Part shown: positions 63,864-64,000 of the stretch, piece after piece | Position numbering within the stretch: the stretch's first letter is position 1 | Layout of the letters: each line of letters begins with the position of its first letter | Assembly (NCBI GenBank): GCA_963789075.1 | Contig: CAWBJQ010000002.1 | Location: 1,044,597 to 1,108,596, forward strand | Length of the DNA: 64,000 bases | Origin: DATATJ01 sp963789075 | Lineage (GTDB): Bacteria > Acidobacteriota > Vicinamibacteria > Vicinamibacterales > CAVVIG01 | Direction of reading: 5' to 3' | Program-made: the position numbers and the translations under genes | The notes under the pieces: model-generated | Seen by the model: only the letters and a program-made list of their open reading frames with translations | Told to the model about the DNA's origin: nothing | Database searches by the model: none

Positions 63864-64000
63864 TCAAACCGCGCGGCCTGCCGCAGCGGCGTTGAAATCT
63901 CGGAGATGGAGCGCTGCTTGCCGTCGACTGCCATAGTCGCGACCGGTTCCTGCGCCAGCTTGCGCGATGATTCGTGACCGACGAATATGCCTGCCGCGGT
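63864..64000 (-). CDS. C-terminal end of an unidentified protein
   Basis: On the minus strand an open frame from the window edge ends at TGA 63864-63866, reading AGIFVGHESSRKLAQEPVAT, then MAVDGKQRSISEISTPLRQA, ARFD. I do not recognise the family from 45 residues. It is convergent with the MaoC gene. Confidence 0.35.
   Translation of the reverse strand, partial: RGRHIRRSRIIAQAGAGTGRDYGSRRQAALHLRDFNAAAAGRAV

Noticed and set aside
58897..64000. Right-hand block as a horizontally acquired island
   Set aside because: There is no integrase, tRNA or flanking repeat, and the boundary lies inside two truncated genes, so an assembly chimera fits better.
1..64000. A new defence, toxin-antitoxin or biosynthetic gene system
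   Set aside because: Each gene cluster could be assigned to housekeeping, efflux, regulation or secretion. The unknown genes are isolated and show no nuclease, toxin or synthase motifs.
1..64000. tRNA, rRNA or riboswitch
   Set aside because: No cloverleaf, rRNA signature or known riboswitch core was recognised by eye. A covariance-model search would be decisive.

Overview
The window looks like a metagenome-derived contig from a GC-rich soil or sediment Acidobacteriota, probably Vicinamibacteria-like. The evidence is an 818-residue MacB-type permease of the acidobacterial duplicated orphan permease (ADOP) kind, an ECF sigma/anti-sigma/DUF4097 module, many secreted peptidases and amidases, and many repeat-laden intergenic gaps. 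The organism is inferred from gene content only. The assignment stops at about base 58,896. From there to the right edge the genes (dinB, gspA/exeA, gspB, GNAT, DUF502, MaoC) look gammaproteobacterial. They begin in the middle of a codon run shared with an unrelated glycoside-hydrolase-like fragment, so the contig is probably chimeric.

Layout. 1-3.0 kb: a TPR regulator cut by the left edge, a small conserved protein and a secreted protein. 3.0-8.4 kb (minus): central sugar metabolism, gnd-zwf-opcA and pgi. 8.5-14.3 kb (plus): a small coiled-coil protein, a tesA-ybbA-ybbP-like set (lipoprotein esterase plus ABC transporter), then a DksA-like zinc finger, an unknown gene and folK. 14.3-17.0 kb (minus): ECF sigma, anti-sigma, DUF4097 protein. 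17.2-27.6 kb (minus): a compact efflux locus in which one Spy-like protein and one TolC are followed by a MacA/MacB-type ABC pump and then an RND adaptor and pump. 27.7-30.5 kb (minus): ispH and a second ECF sigma/anti-sigma pair. 30.7-39.5 kb (plus): pckA, gatB, ftsE-ftsX, a 94-residue unknown, glycerate 2-kinase, RNase R. 39.6-58.6 kb: mostly exported proteins (DUF1028, S9 peptidase, two exported amidases, MsrP, a beta-propeller protein, a PEGA protein, a subtilase with AIVWGS repeats) plus DUF4242, ADOP permease, SDR and a membrane HD-GYP/GAF protein. 58.9-64.0 kb: the foreign-looking block.

Many genes can be read full length only by changing frame one or more times. Several of these breaks fall in homopolymers and the reading resumes with intact family motifs. 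I therefore treat them as sequencing or assembly indels and annotate each gene over its whole span.

The most unusual feature is the intergenic DNA. At least eight gaps carry blocks of a short word (about 7-9 bases) repeated in tandem. In several of them a block of the reverse complement follows, and the word differs from locus to locus. Other gaps carry hairpin families (GGCGGAC-type, GGGGACAGGTCTCC-type, AAAAGGG...CCCTTTT-type), one of which sits inside the start of the glycerate kinase gene. No CRISPR array, phage, transposase, rRNA or tRNA was recognised, and no coherent new defence or biosynthetic system.
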